A stretch of 64,000 nucleotides of DNA from Iningainema tapete BLCC-T55 (GTDB taxonomy: Bacteria; Cyanobacteriota; Cyanobacteriia; Cyanobacteriales; Nostocaceae). Both the position numbers and the translations under genes were made by a program. Under the pieces are notes generated by a model. The model did no database searches and was not told the origin of the DNA. It was given only the letters and a program-made list of their open reading frames with translations. The DNA lies in assembly GCF_014698965.1 (NCBI RefSeq), contig NZ_JACXAE010000060.1, forward strand, positions 1-64,000, written 5' to 3'. Shown one piece after another: positions 44,934-54,270 of this stretch (the stretch's first letter is position 1; every line of letters starts with the position of its first letter).

Positions 44934-45146
44934 ATGACTTTAACCGAAATCCTTCCTGCAATTGAGCAACTTTCCTCACAAGAAAAGCTGAAGTTAATCC
45001 GTATCCTAGCTGAACAACTGGATACTAAAGAAGATATCTCTCCTTTAGAGCCATATAAAACTTACCACTTGCCAACACCGTATGATAACTTTGGGGTTGG
45101 AGAACTCTTAATGCAAGCTATGGAGCGAACTTCCCAAAGCGATTAA
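44934..45146 (+). CDS. Small antitoxin-like protein paired with a retropepsin-like protease
   Basis: 70 aa. LTEILPAIEQLSSQEKLKLIRILAEQL is an amphipathic helix like those of the short cyanobacterial antitoxins, then a Pro/Tyr-rich LEPYKTYHLPTPYDNFG. It ends 9 bp before the protease gene, so the two are an operon. The same small protein followed by a retropepsin is my recollection from other cyanobacteria; no experimental role is known to me. Confidence 0.65.
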   Translation: MTLTEILPAIEQLSSQEKLKLIRILAEQLDTKEDISPLEPYKTYHLPTPYDNFGVGELLMQAMERTSQSD

Positions 45147-45155
45147 ATATAAAAG

Positions 45156-45563
45156 ATGCGATTTAAATACTCAACTACCAATCCATCTCAAAACGAGTTT
45201 GACAGCTTGCCAAGAATTCCGTTGATTCTCCACACTAATGAACAATTGGTAGAGGTGATTGCTTTGGTAGATAGTGGTGCAACAATTAACGTTTTGCCCT
45301 ATGAAATTGGTATCCAGCTTGGCGGAGTTTGGGATGATAGTAAAGCAATTCTTCGATTAGCAGGAAATCTTAGCAACCAACCAGCGATGCCTTTGTTCGC
45401 TATTGCCCAGATAGGTGATTTTGCCCCCGTAAGATTAGCATTTGCTTGGGGAAAAAGTGCCAATGCTCCATTGATACTTGGACAAACAAACTTTTTTCTA
45501 GAATTTGATGTTTGTTTTTATCGCTCCAAATTGGAATTCGAGGTAAAACCCAGGCAGGAATAA
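45156..45563 (+). CDS. Retropepsin-like aspartic protease, single-domain
   Basis: 135 aa. ALVDSGATINVLP (about residues 37-49) is the D-S/T-G catalytic motif of clan AA proteases, followed by the hydrophobic flap-like and LILGQTNFFLEFDV strand that in retropepsins precedes the second helix. As one chain it would act as a homodimer. No membrane segment. Cytosolic proteolysis regulated by the upstream small protein is an inference. A broken copy of its 3' end lies at 43430. Confidence 0.8.
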   Translation: MRFKYSTTNPSQNEFDSLPRIPLILHTNEQLVEVIALVDSGATINVLPYEIGIQLGGVWDDSKAILRLAGNLSNQPAMPLFAIAQIGDFAPVRLAFAWGKSANAPLILGQTNFFLEFDVCFYRSKLEFEVKPRQE

Positions 45564-45849
45564 ACAACTCATATCAAATCCGTTTGTATCGGAATTATTC
45601 CTTCTTCTCCCTCTGCGCCCTCAGCGTCTCGGCGGTTTTTTAATCATTCAGACCAAGCGGATTTGATATCAAATGATCGCTCCAGGTAACTCTTGAGCAT
45701 AGCCAATATACCAGTCATCTACTTTTTCAAACACTGCAGTAAAGGTGTTTTCCATGTAATTTCCTAGATTAACCAACAATCTTGCTGAACTGATGTGTTT
45801 CTTGGAAGCAAAGCGATAATAATATTGATATTTAGTAAAAACTTACTAC
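45564..45849. other. Intergenic region with an intergenic repeat
   Basis: 286 bp, no gene. Near 45600-45645 is the CTCTGCGCCCTCAGCGTCTCGGCGG-type repeat (described by position) commonly seen between cyanobacterial genes, enclosed by TTTGATATCAAAT-like sequence. Confidence 0.5.
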
Positions 45850-46086
45850 TCATTCAGTCCATGCTTTTAAATCTGCCTGTCCCCAATTTTCTTCTGCTGC
45901 TTCTAGCATAACTTTTGCGTCTTGATCTGAGATAACACCAGCAAATTGTAGCAAATCTTTACCAGGCACACCCACAGGGTTTTTCATCGCTAAAAATTGC
46001 GCAAAATCCAGTACTTGCTGCTGTTGCTCATTACTCAATTTATTAAGTTGGGCAAGAATCTGTTTTTCAAATAATGGGTTAATCAT
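45850..46086 (-). CDS. DUF2281-like antitoxin-type protein
   Basis: 78 aa. ILAQLNKLSNEQQQQVLDFAQFLAMKN is the DUF2281/antitoxin helix; the tail ends WGQADLKAWTE. A toxin partner should follow on the 3' side; none is seen, but the upstream 46090-46206 stretch has coding-like sequence that I could not assign. Confidence 0.6.
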   Translation of the reverse strand: MINPLFEKQILAQLNKLSNEQQQQVLDFAQFLAMKNPVGVPGKDLLQFAGVISDQDAKVMLEAAEENWGQADLKAWTE

Positions 46087-46206
46087 AAATTTCCGTTCTT
46101 TGTTTAACTGTCACACTTTCAATTTTGGCAGAAATATTCTTGGTGCAAGCGCTCTTGCCAGAAACCGCGTCCATGTGCTTCTCACATTCGGCAAGGTTTT
46201 GATCTG

Positions 46207-46866
46207 TTATAATAATCCCCGGTAACGAATAAAAAGCAAAATTACTGCCCAAGAACCTAATGCGACTTTGACTGCAACTAGGATGTTGAGTATGGGGACA
46301 ACACCGCCACTGAAGAGTGCGCCCAATTCTCCGTGGGGTAATTCTATTCCAGCTAGAGTTATAGCTGATAGTACAATGAAGATCAGAACTGAAACTTTCT
46401 CTAGTGTAGCGGCGTGCCACTGCTTGTAGATCCGTTGCATCCACTCGGGTGATGAGGTAATGGCAATTAATCCAATCGCTGTTCCTCCCGCTACTCCTGC
46501 TGCAAAACCACCGCCTGGGCTGAGATGCCCCCGAATCGCTAGTTCGATACTTACCATCGCGGCAATGGTTGCTCCTAGACGCGCTAGAACAATGGATGGT
46601 TGATCGTTGAAAAGATAAACTTTGCTGGAGGGCTTTTCATTGGCTAGCAGATAGTAAGCACCCATGATGGCGATCGTAAATACAATCACCTCGAAGATGG
46701 TATCATATAGTCTGTTCCTGAGAATAATCGTCGAAACTACATTGGGTATCCCACCATCTTTGACAAGCGCTTCGACTATGGAGATACCTGGTTCTGATGC
46801 TGGATTGGGCATGATCAGGAATTTGATGTACAGCGCTATGCCCGCAGCAATGTATACCCATTTCAT
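46207..46866 (-). CDS. Mrp antiporter subunit B (MnhB)
   Basis: 219 aa, six or so TM helices. IILRNRLYDTIFEVIVFTIAIMGAYYLL and the HLSPGGGFAAGVAGGTAIGLIAI loop are diagnostic of MnhB/MrpB. Last gene of the eight-gene operon (51601 to 46207). Part of the multisubunit Na+/H+ antiporter in the cytoplasmic or thylakoid membrane. Overlaps mrpA-like gene by ATGA. Confidence 0.9.
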   Translation of the reverse strand: MKWVYIAAGIALYIKFLIMPNPASEPGISIVEALVKDGGIPNVVSTIILRNRLYDTIFEVIVFTIAIMGAYYLLANEKPSSKVYLFNDQPSIVLARLGATIAAMVSIELAIRGHLSPGGGFAAGVAGGTAIGLIAITSSPEWMQRIYKQWHAATLEKVSVLIFIVLSAITLAGIELPHGELGALFSGGVVPILNILVAVKVALGSWAVILLFIRYRGLL

Positions 46867-47435
46867 GTCTGCCCCTCCTTTGAATTTGGTGTATTTACAT
46901 AGGTCAGGTTTGTTACTGTTGACGAAAGTTCGCCTTGTATGATATCGTATACACGGCGGACTCTAATTGCAGTTTGATAGGGTAATTTTTCGTCTTGATC
47001 TTCTGAGTGGGACAGTCGAGAACAAGTGGCATGAACTTCTTTATCCATTAGTGCCTGGTGTAAGGCATGGTTATCTTCGTAGGTTACTAGTTCCAGACGC
47101 ATATGGCGTTTGCGAAAGATTGTGCGTAAGTCTTCTATGAGAAGATTAAAGTGGCGATCGCTATCTTTTTGTACAGACTCATCTTTAAGCAAGCCCAGAC
47201 GCAGTACCAGTGATGAACGCACGGCAACCGTATAGAGCGTAATTGCTAGCATAGTACCCACCAATGCTTCGGTTAAAGCAACATCTGCTGCCCCCAAAAT
47301 CGCATATGTCATTGCCGCCAACGCTCCTAATATGCCACGGATAACCAGGGCATTGTATGGGTTGACCTCAAATACCACCATACACGCAGCCAAGGGCAGC
47401 AGGGCGATGATAAAAGAGACGTAGCTATCATTCAT
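46863..47435 (-). CDS. MrpA C-terminal-type subunit (DUF4040/MbhD-like)
   Basis: 190 aa. Three or four TM helices with VIRGILGALAAMTYAILGAADVALTEALVGTM (the MbhD-type proton-channel-like segment), then a soluble C-terminal domain of about 90 residues. Corresponds only to the C-terminal part of classical MrpA; no NuoL-like MrpA is present, as in other cyanobacterial Mrp systems. Overlaps the MnhG gene by 8 bp. Confidence 0.85.
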   Translation of the reverse strand: MNDSYVSFIIALLPLAACMVVFEVNPYNALVIRGILGALAAMTYAILGAADVALTEALVGTMLAITLYTVAVRSSLVLRLGLLKDESVQKDSDRHFNLLIEDLRTIFRKRHMRLELVTYEDNHALHQALMDKEVHATCSRLSHSEDQDEKLPYQTAIRVRRVYDIIQGELSSTVTNLTYVNTPNSKEGQT

Positions 47436-47706
47436 AGTTACCTCCGCTACTAGAACAGTAAGCTAATACGTACCCCAGCACTGTATTCCAGATTGCTAAG
47501 GAGATGATGGCGAGGATGAGTAGTGGCCATTTACTGGGTATCATCAATAACATCCCGAACATGATACTCATGGAGCCGAGCGTATCGGCAACTGAAAGAC
47601 TATGAAGCTTAAACAATAGCGATCGCTTGCCCAGGAGGTGAGAGGTTCCCCAAAACCAGAAAACTATTCCTACGCCAATGCAGGTATAACTTAATATGTT
47701 TATCAT
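47428..47706 (-). CDS. Mrp antiporter subunit G (MnhG)
   Basis: 92 aa, three TM helices. LFKLHSLSVADTLGSMSIMFGMLLM is the MnhG core. Overlaps its neighbours on both sides by 4-8 bp, as in the rest of the operon. Confidence 0.88.
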   Translation of the reverse strand: MINILSYTCIGVGIVFWFWGTSHLLGKRSLLFKLHSLSVADTLGSMSIMFGMLLMIPSKWPLLILAIISLAIWNTVLGYVLAYCSSSGGNYE

Positions 47707-47963
47707 ATATTATCACTCATTCGTTTGAGTACATTAGCCAGCAGCATTAATGAAGCATTACCCACACTGAGAATAATTATCCCAACAACACCGACCATCC
47801 AATCATCGCGCAAGACGGATACGACCACGATCATAATTGATGTCTTAGACGCGATACTTGAAAATGCCAACAACTTCTGCCAGACATCTTCATCCTTCCA
47901 TGCTTCGTAGATGGGTATGAGCAGTGCCAGAATCATTGCTATAATTACCAGGTTCAAATTCAT
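47703..47963 (-). CDS. Mrp antiporter subunit F (MnhF)
   Basis: 86 aa, three TM helices. IASKTSIMIVVVSVLRDDWMVG resembles the MnhF signature with the conserved Asp before the last helices. ATGA overlap with the upstream MnhE gene. Confidence 0.83.
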   Translation of the reverse strand: MNLNLVIIAMILALLIPIYEAWKDEDVWQKLLAFSSIASKTSIMIVVVSVLRDDWMVGVVGIIILSVGNASLMLLANVLKRMSDNI

Positions 47964-48349
47964 GCGTCTTTCCTCCGTTTCACCCGGTGTACTTCATACC
48001 AACCATCCTCGTGGTATTTCTGAACAATAGTCTTTGGCGTAAAAGTAATCAAGAATATATCCAAGAATATCAAACCGGGTGTACGTCCTGGTTTGACTCG
48101 TTCCATCGTTATATCTTCTTCTTCATGGGGACGGATAATGATTTCAAATGCCTCAAGATACGCTTGCGGAATCGCCACTATAATCTCACCCAGCACACGC
48201 AGCCAATCTTTTAATGCTTCCGGGGTTTTTTGACGACCGGGCAATAGAAGTGCTATGGTGACGCCAATAATGATATTTTCTAGACTGAAATTGGCAGTAA
48301 GCAGAAACCAGATGACCAGTCGTAAGATCAGATTTAGATGCCCAACCAT
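47960..48349 (-). CDS. Mrp antiporter subunit E (MnhE)
   Basis: 129 aa from ATG 48349 (good AAGGGA upstream); the TTG at 48364 is less likely. Two TM segments, then VLGEIIVAIPQAYLEAFEIIIRP and the hallmark VKPGRTPGLIFLDIFLITFTPKTIV. A late-assembly subunit. Overlaps the MrpD gene by 16 bp. Confidence 0.88.
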   Translation of the reverse strand: MVGHLNLILRLVIWFLLTANFSLENIIIGVTIALLLPGRQKTPEALKDWLRVLGEIIVAIPQAYLEAFEIIIRPHEEEDITMERVKPGRTPGLIFLDIFLITFTPKTIVQKYHEDGWYEVHRVKRRKDA

Positions 48350-49776
48350 GCAAATCCCTTCCAAAATAGTAGGATTAAAATCAGACTCATCACACCAATT
48401 AGATGGTCAAATTGTTCAAAGGCACGCGGTAGCCTGACTACTGAGCTTTTAAAAATCACAAAGTAAGCCACCCATCCAATGCCGATGGTAGCGAGAGGTT
48501 TGATGATATTCGCAACGCTATACGCCTCGTAATAAGCAATATTTGCTACAAACAGCCCACCTATCAACAGGATTACTGCTGCCCAGAAACCAGGGCTTGC
48601 ATCCCCTTGGACCTCACCCCCACGCGGTAAAAATATGAATTTGGCAAACGATATTGCCGTTCCCAGGGCAGCAATGTTCATAGCAATAGCTTGCCAAGGT
48701 AGGAAATTCTTCGATGTCAACACCTTCGCCCCAAAGCCCGACAACAAGGGAAAGCCGGAAATCGAGAAACTAGCTATGACTAGGGCAATCCAGAGCGGGG
48801 TATATATCGGCTGATGTTGCAGTTCCTTCAGGTTTCGACTTGGTAAGACACCAGCGATGAGAAAGAGTGCCGCTTTTACCAATCCGTGCGTGAGCGCATA
48901 AAAACCACCGACTTTAGGGGCAGCGAGGATAAAACCTAACTGGGAAACCGTGTGAAACGCCAGCATCCGCTTGGTATCCTTTTCATAGACTGCATAAAAC
49001 ACTCCTAAAAGCGCGGTGCAAACTCCAAAGGTTCTCACTATCGGATCAACCTGATCAATTATCAGCGCACAACGCACTAATGGATAGACACCTGCTTTTA
49101 CCACAATTCCCGACAGCATTGCCGACACTGGCGTTTCCGATTCGGAGTGGGTTAAAGGCAACCATAATCCCGATACAAAAATTCCCCCTTTTGTCAAGAG
49201 TCCTACAAAGATCAGGGCAAGAGCTTCTGGAGGTGCCACGCCCAAACCAGCAAAACTAAACGAATGATGTGCCTGATATACCAGCACCGCGCCAACGAGA
49301 TAAAATAGCATTGCCACGTTGCTGACAAACAGATAGCGTAAACCAACCCAAATTGAGCGATCGCTTCTGGGATAAGCTATCAAGAGAAACGCGGCAATAC
49401 CGCTCACCTCTAACGCCACGTATAAACTGATCAAATCTGCACAAGCAAACGCCGCATTAATACTGCCATGCAAAATCACAGTTTGTGCGTAAAAAAAAGC
49501 TGTCTTACCGCTGTGCCAACAGTAGAGGATAACTGCGGCTGTTACCAGCGCATTAGTTAAAATAAAGTAGCCGCTTAATTGGTCAACTACTAAAATAACG
49601 CCGAAATTATCTAGTAATTTTAATGTCAGTGGTGACGAGACAAATAGCTGCAATGCATATCCCAAAGAAACAAAAGCTACGCACAATGAGAGGTATTTGT
49701 CAAGTCTTGGGATGAGAGAAATGACGAATCCTAAAAAAAACGGTAGTGCAATCCACGCGATCGTAATGGTACTCAT
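48334..49776 (-). CDS. Mrp antiporter subunit D (NuoN/MrpD-type)
   Basis: 480 aa with about 13 TM helices. SLYVALEVSGIAAFLLIAYPR, LLTKGGIFVSGLWLPLTHSESETPVSAMLSG and LAFHTVSQLGFILAAPK carry the conserved Glu and Lys residues of the NuoL/M/N proton-pump family. Main Na+/H+ antiport subunit here, since no full MrpA is present. Confidence 0.92.
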   Translation of the reverse strand: MSTITIAWIALPFFLGFVISLIPRLDKYLSLCVAFVSLGYALQLFVSSPLTLKLLDNFGVILVVDQLSGYFILTNALVTAAVILYCWHSGKTAFFYAQTVILHGSINAAFACADLISLYVALEVSGIAAFLLIAYPRSDRSIWVGLRYLFVSNVAMLFYLVGAVLVYQAHHSFSFAGLGVAPPEALALIFVGLLTKGGIFVSGLWLPLTHSESETPVSAMLSGIVVKAGVYPLVRCALIIDQVDPIVRTFGVCTALLGVFYAVYEKDTKRMLAFHTVSQLGFILAAPKVGGFYALTHGLVKAALFLIAGVLPSRNLKELQHQPIYTPLWIALVIASFSISGFPLLSGFGAKVLTSKNFLPWQAIAMNIAALGTAISFAKFIFLPRGGEVQGDASPGFWAAVILLIGGLFVANIAYYEAYSVANIIKPLATIGIGWVAYFVIFKSSVVRLPRAFEQFDHLIGVMSLILILLFWKGFAWLGI

Positions 49777-50108
49777 GGCGTATAGTTCTTCTCGATCTCG
49801 TTACTTTCCAAAGTCGGATTATCCCGTGCCAGCTTCATGACACCAACTAGCATTAGAGATTGAATCGAAAATCCGATCACAATCGCCGTCAATATCACCG
49901 CTTGGGGAACCGGATCAGCATATGCGCTATTTTTGACGTTAGACACAATTGGTGTCACAAACCCATTTCGTGATGCAATCAGCACATAATAAGCAATCAC
50001 CCCCGTACTCATAACATCCATCGAAATGATCTTCATCACAAGGTTCTTTTTCCAGATGATGCCGAAAAATCCGCACAACATTGTTGCGAACACATATGCT
50101 TCTAACAC
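49773..50108 (-). CDS. Mrp antiporter subunit C (NuoK-like)
   Basis: 111 aa, three TM helices with PVPQAVILTAIVIGFSIQSLML, the MrpC/NuoK signature. Starts with GTG at 50108. It ends in the ATGA overlap with mrpD. 83 bp separate it from the CPA2 antiporter upstream. Confidence 0.9.
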   Translation of the reverse strand: MLEAYVFATMLCGFFGIIWKKNLVMKIISMDVMSTGVIAYYVLIASRNGFVTPIVSNVKNSAYADPVPQAVILTAIVIGFSIQSLMLVGVMKLARDNPTLESNEIEKNYTP

Positions 50109-50191
50109 GGGAATTACCTGTTGGATAAGGGTTTGCTGCTACTGTAAATTTGGGGTAATCACGGTGATTACCCACATAAATGTCACTTAAA

Positions 50192-51601
50192 TCACCCAGC
50201 AACATCCGCTGGTTGTTTAACTTCCACAACTTCTTCAACCTCCACAGGTTGTTTAAACACCAACCGTAAAAAAGGTGGAGCCAAGAAAGTTGTTAAAATT
50301 ACCATAATGATAATCGCCGCCTGCAAGGGTTTGTCAAGGGTTCCGCTAGCTGCACCAATACCAAGAAACACCAATCCAACTTCACCCCGTGGAATCATGC
50401 CAACTCCAATCGCCCAGCGGTTAATTCCGGGTTGGTTGAAAACTGCCCAACCAGTGACAACTTTGCCAATAATTGCCACTACAATCAAGAACGCAGCGAT
50501 AATTAATCCCTGGCGATTCTCAGGAATGGCAGGATTGAGAACACCTAAATCAACTCTGGCACCCACGGTGACAAAGAAAATTGGCACCAAAATATCGGCG
50601 ATGGGAATCACCTGTTGATCGAGTTCTTTGCGCTTATCAGTTTCATCCAAGACTAAGCCTGCTGCAAAAGCGCCTAAGATGGCTTCTAAATGAATCGCGT
50701 TACCAAGGAAACCCATGAAAAATGCAAAGATAAACGCTGGAATGATTAATTTGCCCCGTGTTTGTAGTTTATCAGCGATCGCGACAAAGCTGTTGTTGAA
50801 GAACTTACCCAGTAGAATCGAACCCAGCAGAAACACTGTGGCGCTGACAATTAAATAGATGACGTTGAAAATATCCACCTCGCCAGTTTTGGCAAGACTA
50901 GCGACTACCGCCAACACGATAATACCCAAAACATCATCAATAACCGCAGCACCAACAATTATTTGCCCTTCTCTAGACTTGAGTTGTCCTATTTCTGACA
51001 ACACTTTGGAAGTAATGCCAATACTAGTTGCAGTCAAAGCTGCACCTGCAAAAATCGCGGGAATAGCTGACAGATGAAACAAATACATCAATCCTACAGT
51101 ACCAGCCACAAACGGAACCACCACCCCGACACAAGCCACAATCGCCGCTTGATAACCGACTTTTTGCAGTTCCCGTAAGTCGGACTCCAGACCAATTTCA
51201 AATAGCAGGACAATTACACCTAGTTCTGCTAAGATGGAAATTGCTTCGCTCTGACTTTCAAAGATGGACTGTACCGCCTCCGGACTGAGGTTGTCAATCA
51301 TTTGCAGGATGGTCATGAGTACCGAGTCAGAAGCGTTGGCTCCACTTTCGGGAAACACCAGCAGATGCAAAGCGGAAGCACCCACTACAACACCGCCAAC
51401 CAATTCACCTAAAACCGGGGGTAAGTCAAATTTCTTTGATAACTCGCCGCCTATCTTACTTGCAATATATATAACAACTAAGCTCAGTAATACTGCGGTG
51501 AGAACAATGGGAGCGTTTTCTGCCTTAGTTGCTGTAGCTAGTAGCGGATGAATTGGAACCAAAAGCTGAGGTAAGAATATACTTAAATTTACTATCTGCA
51601 T
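50192..51601 (-). CDS. CPA2-type Na+(K+)/H+ antiporter
   Basis: 469 aa, about 12 TM helices in the GerN/NapA/NhaS3 group: VLGELVGGVVVGASALHLL, AALTATSIGITSKVLSEIG, IIVGAAVIDDVLGIIVLAVV (with the Asp-Asp ion site) and IPRGEVGLVFLGIGAASG. Drives Na+ extrusion with the proton gradient. First gene of the mrp operon, so the two antiporter types are probably expressed together. Family secure; thylakoid versus plasma membrane cannot be told. Confidence 0.9.
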   Translation of the reverse strand: MQIVNLSIFLPQLLVPIHPLLATATKAENAPIVLTAVLLSLVVIYIASKIGGELSKKFDLPPVLGELVGGVVVGASALHLLVFPESGANASDSVLMTILQMIDNLSPEAVQSIFESQSEAISILAELGVIVLLFEIGLESDLRELQKVGYQAAIVACVGVVVPFVAGTVGLMYLFHLSAIPAIFAGAALTATSIGITSKVLSEIGQLKSREGQIIVGAAVIDDVLGIIVLAVVASLAKTGEVDIFNVIYLIVSATVFLLGSILLGKFFNNSFVAIADKLQTRGKLIIPAFIFAFFMGFLGNAIHLEAILGAFAAGLVLDETDKRKELDQQVIPIADILVPIFFVTVGARVDLGVLNPAIPENRQGLIIAAFLIVVAIIGKVVTGWAVFNQPGINRWAIGVGMIPRGEVGLVFLGIGAASGTLDKPLQAAIIIMVILTTFLAPPFLRLVFKQPVEVEEVVEVKQPADVAG

Positions 51602-51694
51602 GGTGAATACGTGAGTAATTTTGATGAGTTCGCAGTTGCGCTATCTTCGCGAAGACAGCGCTAACTAATAACTAGTTTTGTTGCTTAACCCAAC

Positions 51695-53431
51695 TTATGT
51701 AACAACGTCAGGAGCTCCAGATTGATAATTATCGGAACCAGAATCATTACCGTAGTGATACCTCACAGCAGCCGTACCATCGCTATATCCCCTAACCAAG
51801 GCAACTGCCTGCCGCAGCGCTTCAGTTCTATCCATCAAAATTTGATTTTGAGGTAAGAGGTCGAAGATTCCTAACTTTTCCAGCCGTCGCTGGATTTTGC
51901 CAGTAGCACCAACGATAAAAACTTTACGGTCTTTCTCAATGGCATCTTTGATGGTATTTTCAATCGCCAAGGAAGCAGTCACACCTAACAGAGGAACATC
52001 GCTCAAATCGACAATCAGCACATCATGGTCTTTCATTGCTGTTTGCTCGCGAGCAATTGCTTTGGACACTCCGAAAATCATTGGTCCACTGAGGTAGAAC
52101 AGCAGGACGCGATTATTAGCTTGGTCAAGTAACAGCTTCTCTTCTTTAGTTAAGACAATTTCATCATCAGCATCGCTAACAGTTTTAACTTCATGGGATT
52201 GCAGCTCAGACAGACGCTCGATAGTCAAGATATTGGCGATAAACACCCCAACACCAACCGCAACAATCAGGTCAACAAATACAGTGAGTAACAACACACC
52301 GTACATGATTAAGGTTCCCTTCATCGATACCTTATGAGCACGCTTGAGGAAACTCCAGTCGAGAATGTCAATACCCACCTTGAGGGCGATACCTGCTAAC
52401 ACCGCCATTGGAATACTTTGGGTCAAACGAGCTGCACCCAAAACTACAACGAGCAGTACTAACGCACGAGTGATACCAGACAGCGCTGTTTTTGCACCAG
52501 TTTGAATATTAACTACGGTACCCATCGTGGCACCAGCACCAGGCAAACCACCACATAACCCAGTAACCAGGTTGCCAATGCCTTGACCGATTAATTCTTT
52601 GTCAGAGTCGTGTTGAGTGCGAGTGATGCTGTCAGCAATGACGGCGGTGAGCAAGGTATCAATACAACCCAGCATCCCTAGAACCAGACCATCAAGGATC
52701 ATTACCGTTATCTGACCTGAGGTAAAGACTGGCAACTGCAATTCCGGCAGTCCCACAGGAATTTCGCCAATCCGTCGAATCTCAACGCCACTGAAGAAGA
52801 CCAGGGAAATTACTGTTCCTACTATTAACGCCACCAGTTGTGGTGGAACAATCCGCTTGAACTTAGTTGGCATGAGGAAAAGAATTGCCAACGTTATTGC
52901 TCCCAAGGTAGCTTCGGCAGGATTGATATTTGATAATAGTTGGGGCAAGTTTTGAACTACACCTACTACGCCACCCTTAGGACTAGGCTGTCCCACAAAC
53001 GGCGCAATTTGCAAGATGACGAGGATAACGCCAATTCCAGACATGAAGCCCGAAATTACGCTGTAGGGCATGAGGGTAATGTATTTCCCCAGCTTAAATA
53101 CACCGAAGATAATTTGAAATATTCCGGCTAACATGACTACAGTAAACGCCATTGCCAAGCCGTTCTCTGGGTTTCTTGCCGTCATCCCAGCCACTATCGT
53201 GGTCATCACCACAGTCATCGGTCCAGTTGGTTCAGAAATGAGGGTGGGTGTGCCTCCGAACAGCGCTGCAAAAAAGCCGACGCACACCGCACCGTAAAGA
53301 CCAGCCACCGCACCAGCACCAGAGGCGACACCGAAAGCCAGTGCCAGTGGCAAAGAGACGACAGCGGTGGTTAAACCACCAAAAATATCGCCGCGCAGGT
53401 TCCTAAAATGGATAAGATTTGTAATTCGCAT
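51695..53431 (-). CDS. bicA: Na+-dependent bicarbonate transporter BicA (SulP family)
   Basis: 578 aa. N-terminal transmembrane domain with SLPLALAFGVASGAGAVAGLYGA, FGGTPTLISEPTGPMTVVMT and GMLGCIDTLLTAVIADSITRTQHDSDKELIGQG, which match BicA from memory over the whole length. C-terminal STAS domain (about 430-550, GPMIFGVSKAIAREQTAMKDHD and DLSDVPLLGVTASLAIE). Low-affinity, high-flux HCO3-/Na+ symport for the carbon-concentrating mechanism. Same strand and next to the antiporter operon that would regenerate the Na+ gradient it needs. A possible LysR-type box lies at 53592. Confidence 0.92.
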   Translation of the reverse strand: MRITNLIHFRNLRGDIFGGLTTAVVSLPLALAFGVASGAGAVAGLYGAVCVGFFAALFGGTPTLISEPTGPMTVVMTTIVAGMTARNPENGLAMAFTVVMLAGIFQIIFGVFKLGKYITLMPYSVISGFMSGIGVILVILQIAPFVGQPSPKGGVVGVVQNLPQLLSNINPAEATLGAITLAILFLMPTKFKRIVPPQLVALIVGTVISLVFFSGVEIRRIGEIPVGLPELQLPVFTSGQITVMILDGLVLGMLGCIDTLLTAVIADSITRTQHDSDKELIGQGIGNLVTGLCGGLPGAGATMGTVVNIQTGAKTALSGITRALVLLVVVLGAARLTQSIPMAVLAGIALKVGIDILDWSFLKRAHKVSMKGTLIMYGVLLLTVFVDLIVAVGVGVFIANILTIERLSELQSHEVKTVSDADDEIVLTKEEKLLLDQANNRVLLFYLSGPMIFGVSKAIAREQTAMKDHDVLIVDLSDVPLLGVTASLAIENTIKDAIEKDRKVFIVGATGKIQRRLEKLGIFDLLPQNQILMDRTEALRQAVALVRGYSDGTAAVRYHYGNDSGSDNYQSGAPDVVT

Positions 53432-53591
53432 TTTCCTGCTTTATGATAAACGACAACCCGTTGATTCAAAAACATACCCCTAATCTTGCCACTACCCCAC
53501 AAACATAATTTGCCTTATGCAACAACAAATCCAAGAACATTGCGAGTCGCGAACTCAACTTAACCTATGCATCTTTTTGTAAATAAATATG

Positions 53592-53605
53592 TTATTCAGA
53601 AATAA
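53592..53605. promoter_or_regulatory. Possible LysR-type box TTATT-CAGA-AATAA upstream of bicA
   Basis: Dyad TTATTCAGAAATAA, in which T and A 13 bp apart fit the T-N11-A rule for CcmR/CmpR-type regulators. It is 161 bp from the bicA start. AT-rich dyads are common, so support is weak. Confidence 0.3.
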
Positions 53606-53950
53606 ATGGTTGAGCCGCCTGTACAATGAAAATATCCGGCTTTATATTGGTATTTGGCAAAGATTAATTCACCAATTACTGTGAGCAGCAACTAGCTGTT
53701 TAACGAGAGATAGTGGTGGTTGTGGTCAGATCTATTTTCTCGGCTTGATTAACACAACTTTGGCACAAGCATGATCAGTGGGTAAGAATAGATTAAAAAA
53801 AATTTGATGCTAAAATGCTCTGTCATAAAGTATTTAAGTAAGTAAACGTTTTTGAAAGCAATTGAAAGCTCAGCAAGAAGGATGTATCTCTTGCATTTTT
53901 AAGCAACCTTAAATTTATAAATGCTCATGGTTTCTTAGCCTTTCCTCAAA

Positions 53951-53970
53951 AAGAGTCTAAGTAGACTCTT
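53951..53970 (-). terminator. Perfect palindrome AAGAGTCTA-AG-TAGACTCTT
   Basis: 9-bp arms with a 2-nt loop; on the minus strand it is followed by TTTTTG, so it can act as a terminator for minus-strand transcription coming from the cruP side. Confidence 0.5.
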
Positions 53971-54270
53971 CTTCGCTAAGCCTAGAGAAATTCAGGAACT
54001 TTATATTCTGAAATGTTGTCGGATATCTAATTGGTGTACTAAGAAATAGTGTACAGCTATAGAAGACACAATGATTAATTCATTGCCTTTATTTATTAAA
54101 AATATATTAAATCGATGTCATAAGCAAATATTTATATATCTGGATTTATTTATCCTACAAGTTCTATTAAATAGATTATTATCTATGATAATGATTAGAT
54201 TTAGTTGAAAATTTTTGGCTTGACAATTGTGAGCCGACGTTCAAGTGTGATATTATCAAAGAATGTCATC

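Larger units (their letters stand above)
53432..54270. other. Long intergenic region upstream of bicA
   Basis: About 840 bp of AT-rich sequence between bicA and the cruP fragment. It holds the likely bicA promoter, a LysR-like site and one strong palindrome (separate entries). No gene was found. Confidence 0.5.

Noticed and set aside
46079-46444. 121-codon minus-strand frame crossing the MnhB gene end
   Set aside because: Most of it is a shadow of the MnhB gene; the last 45 codons look weakly coding but match nothing I recognise.
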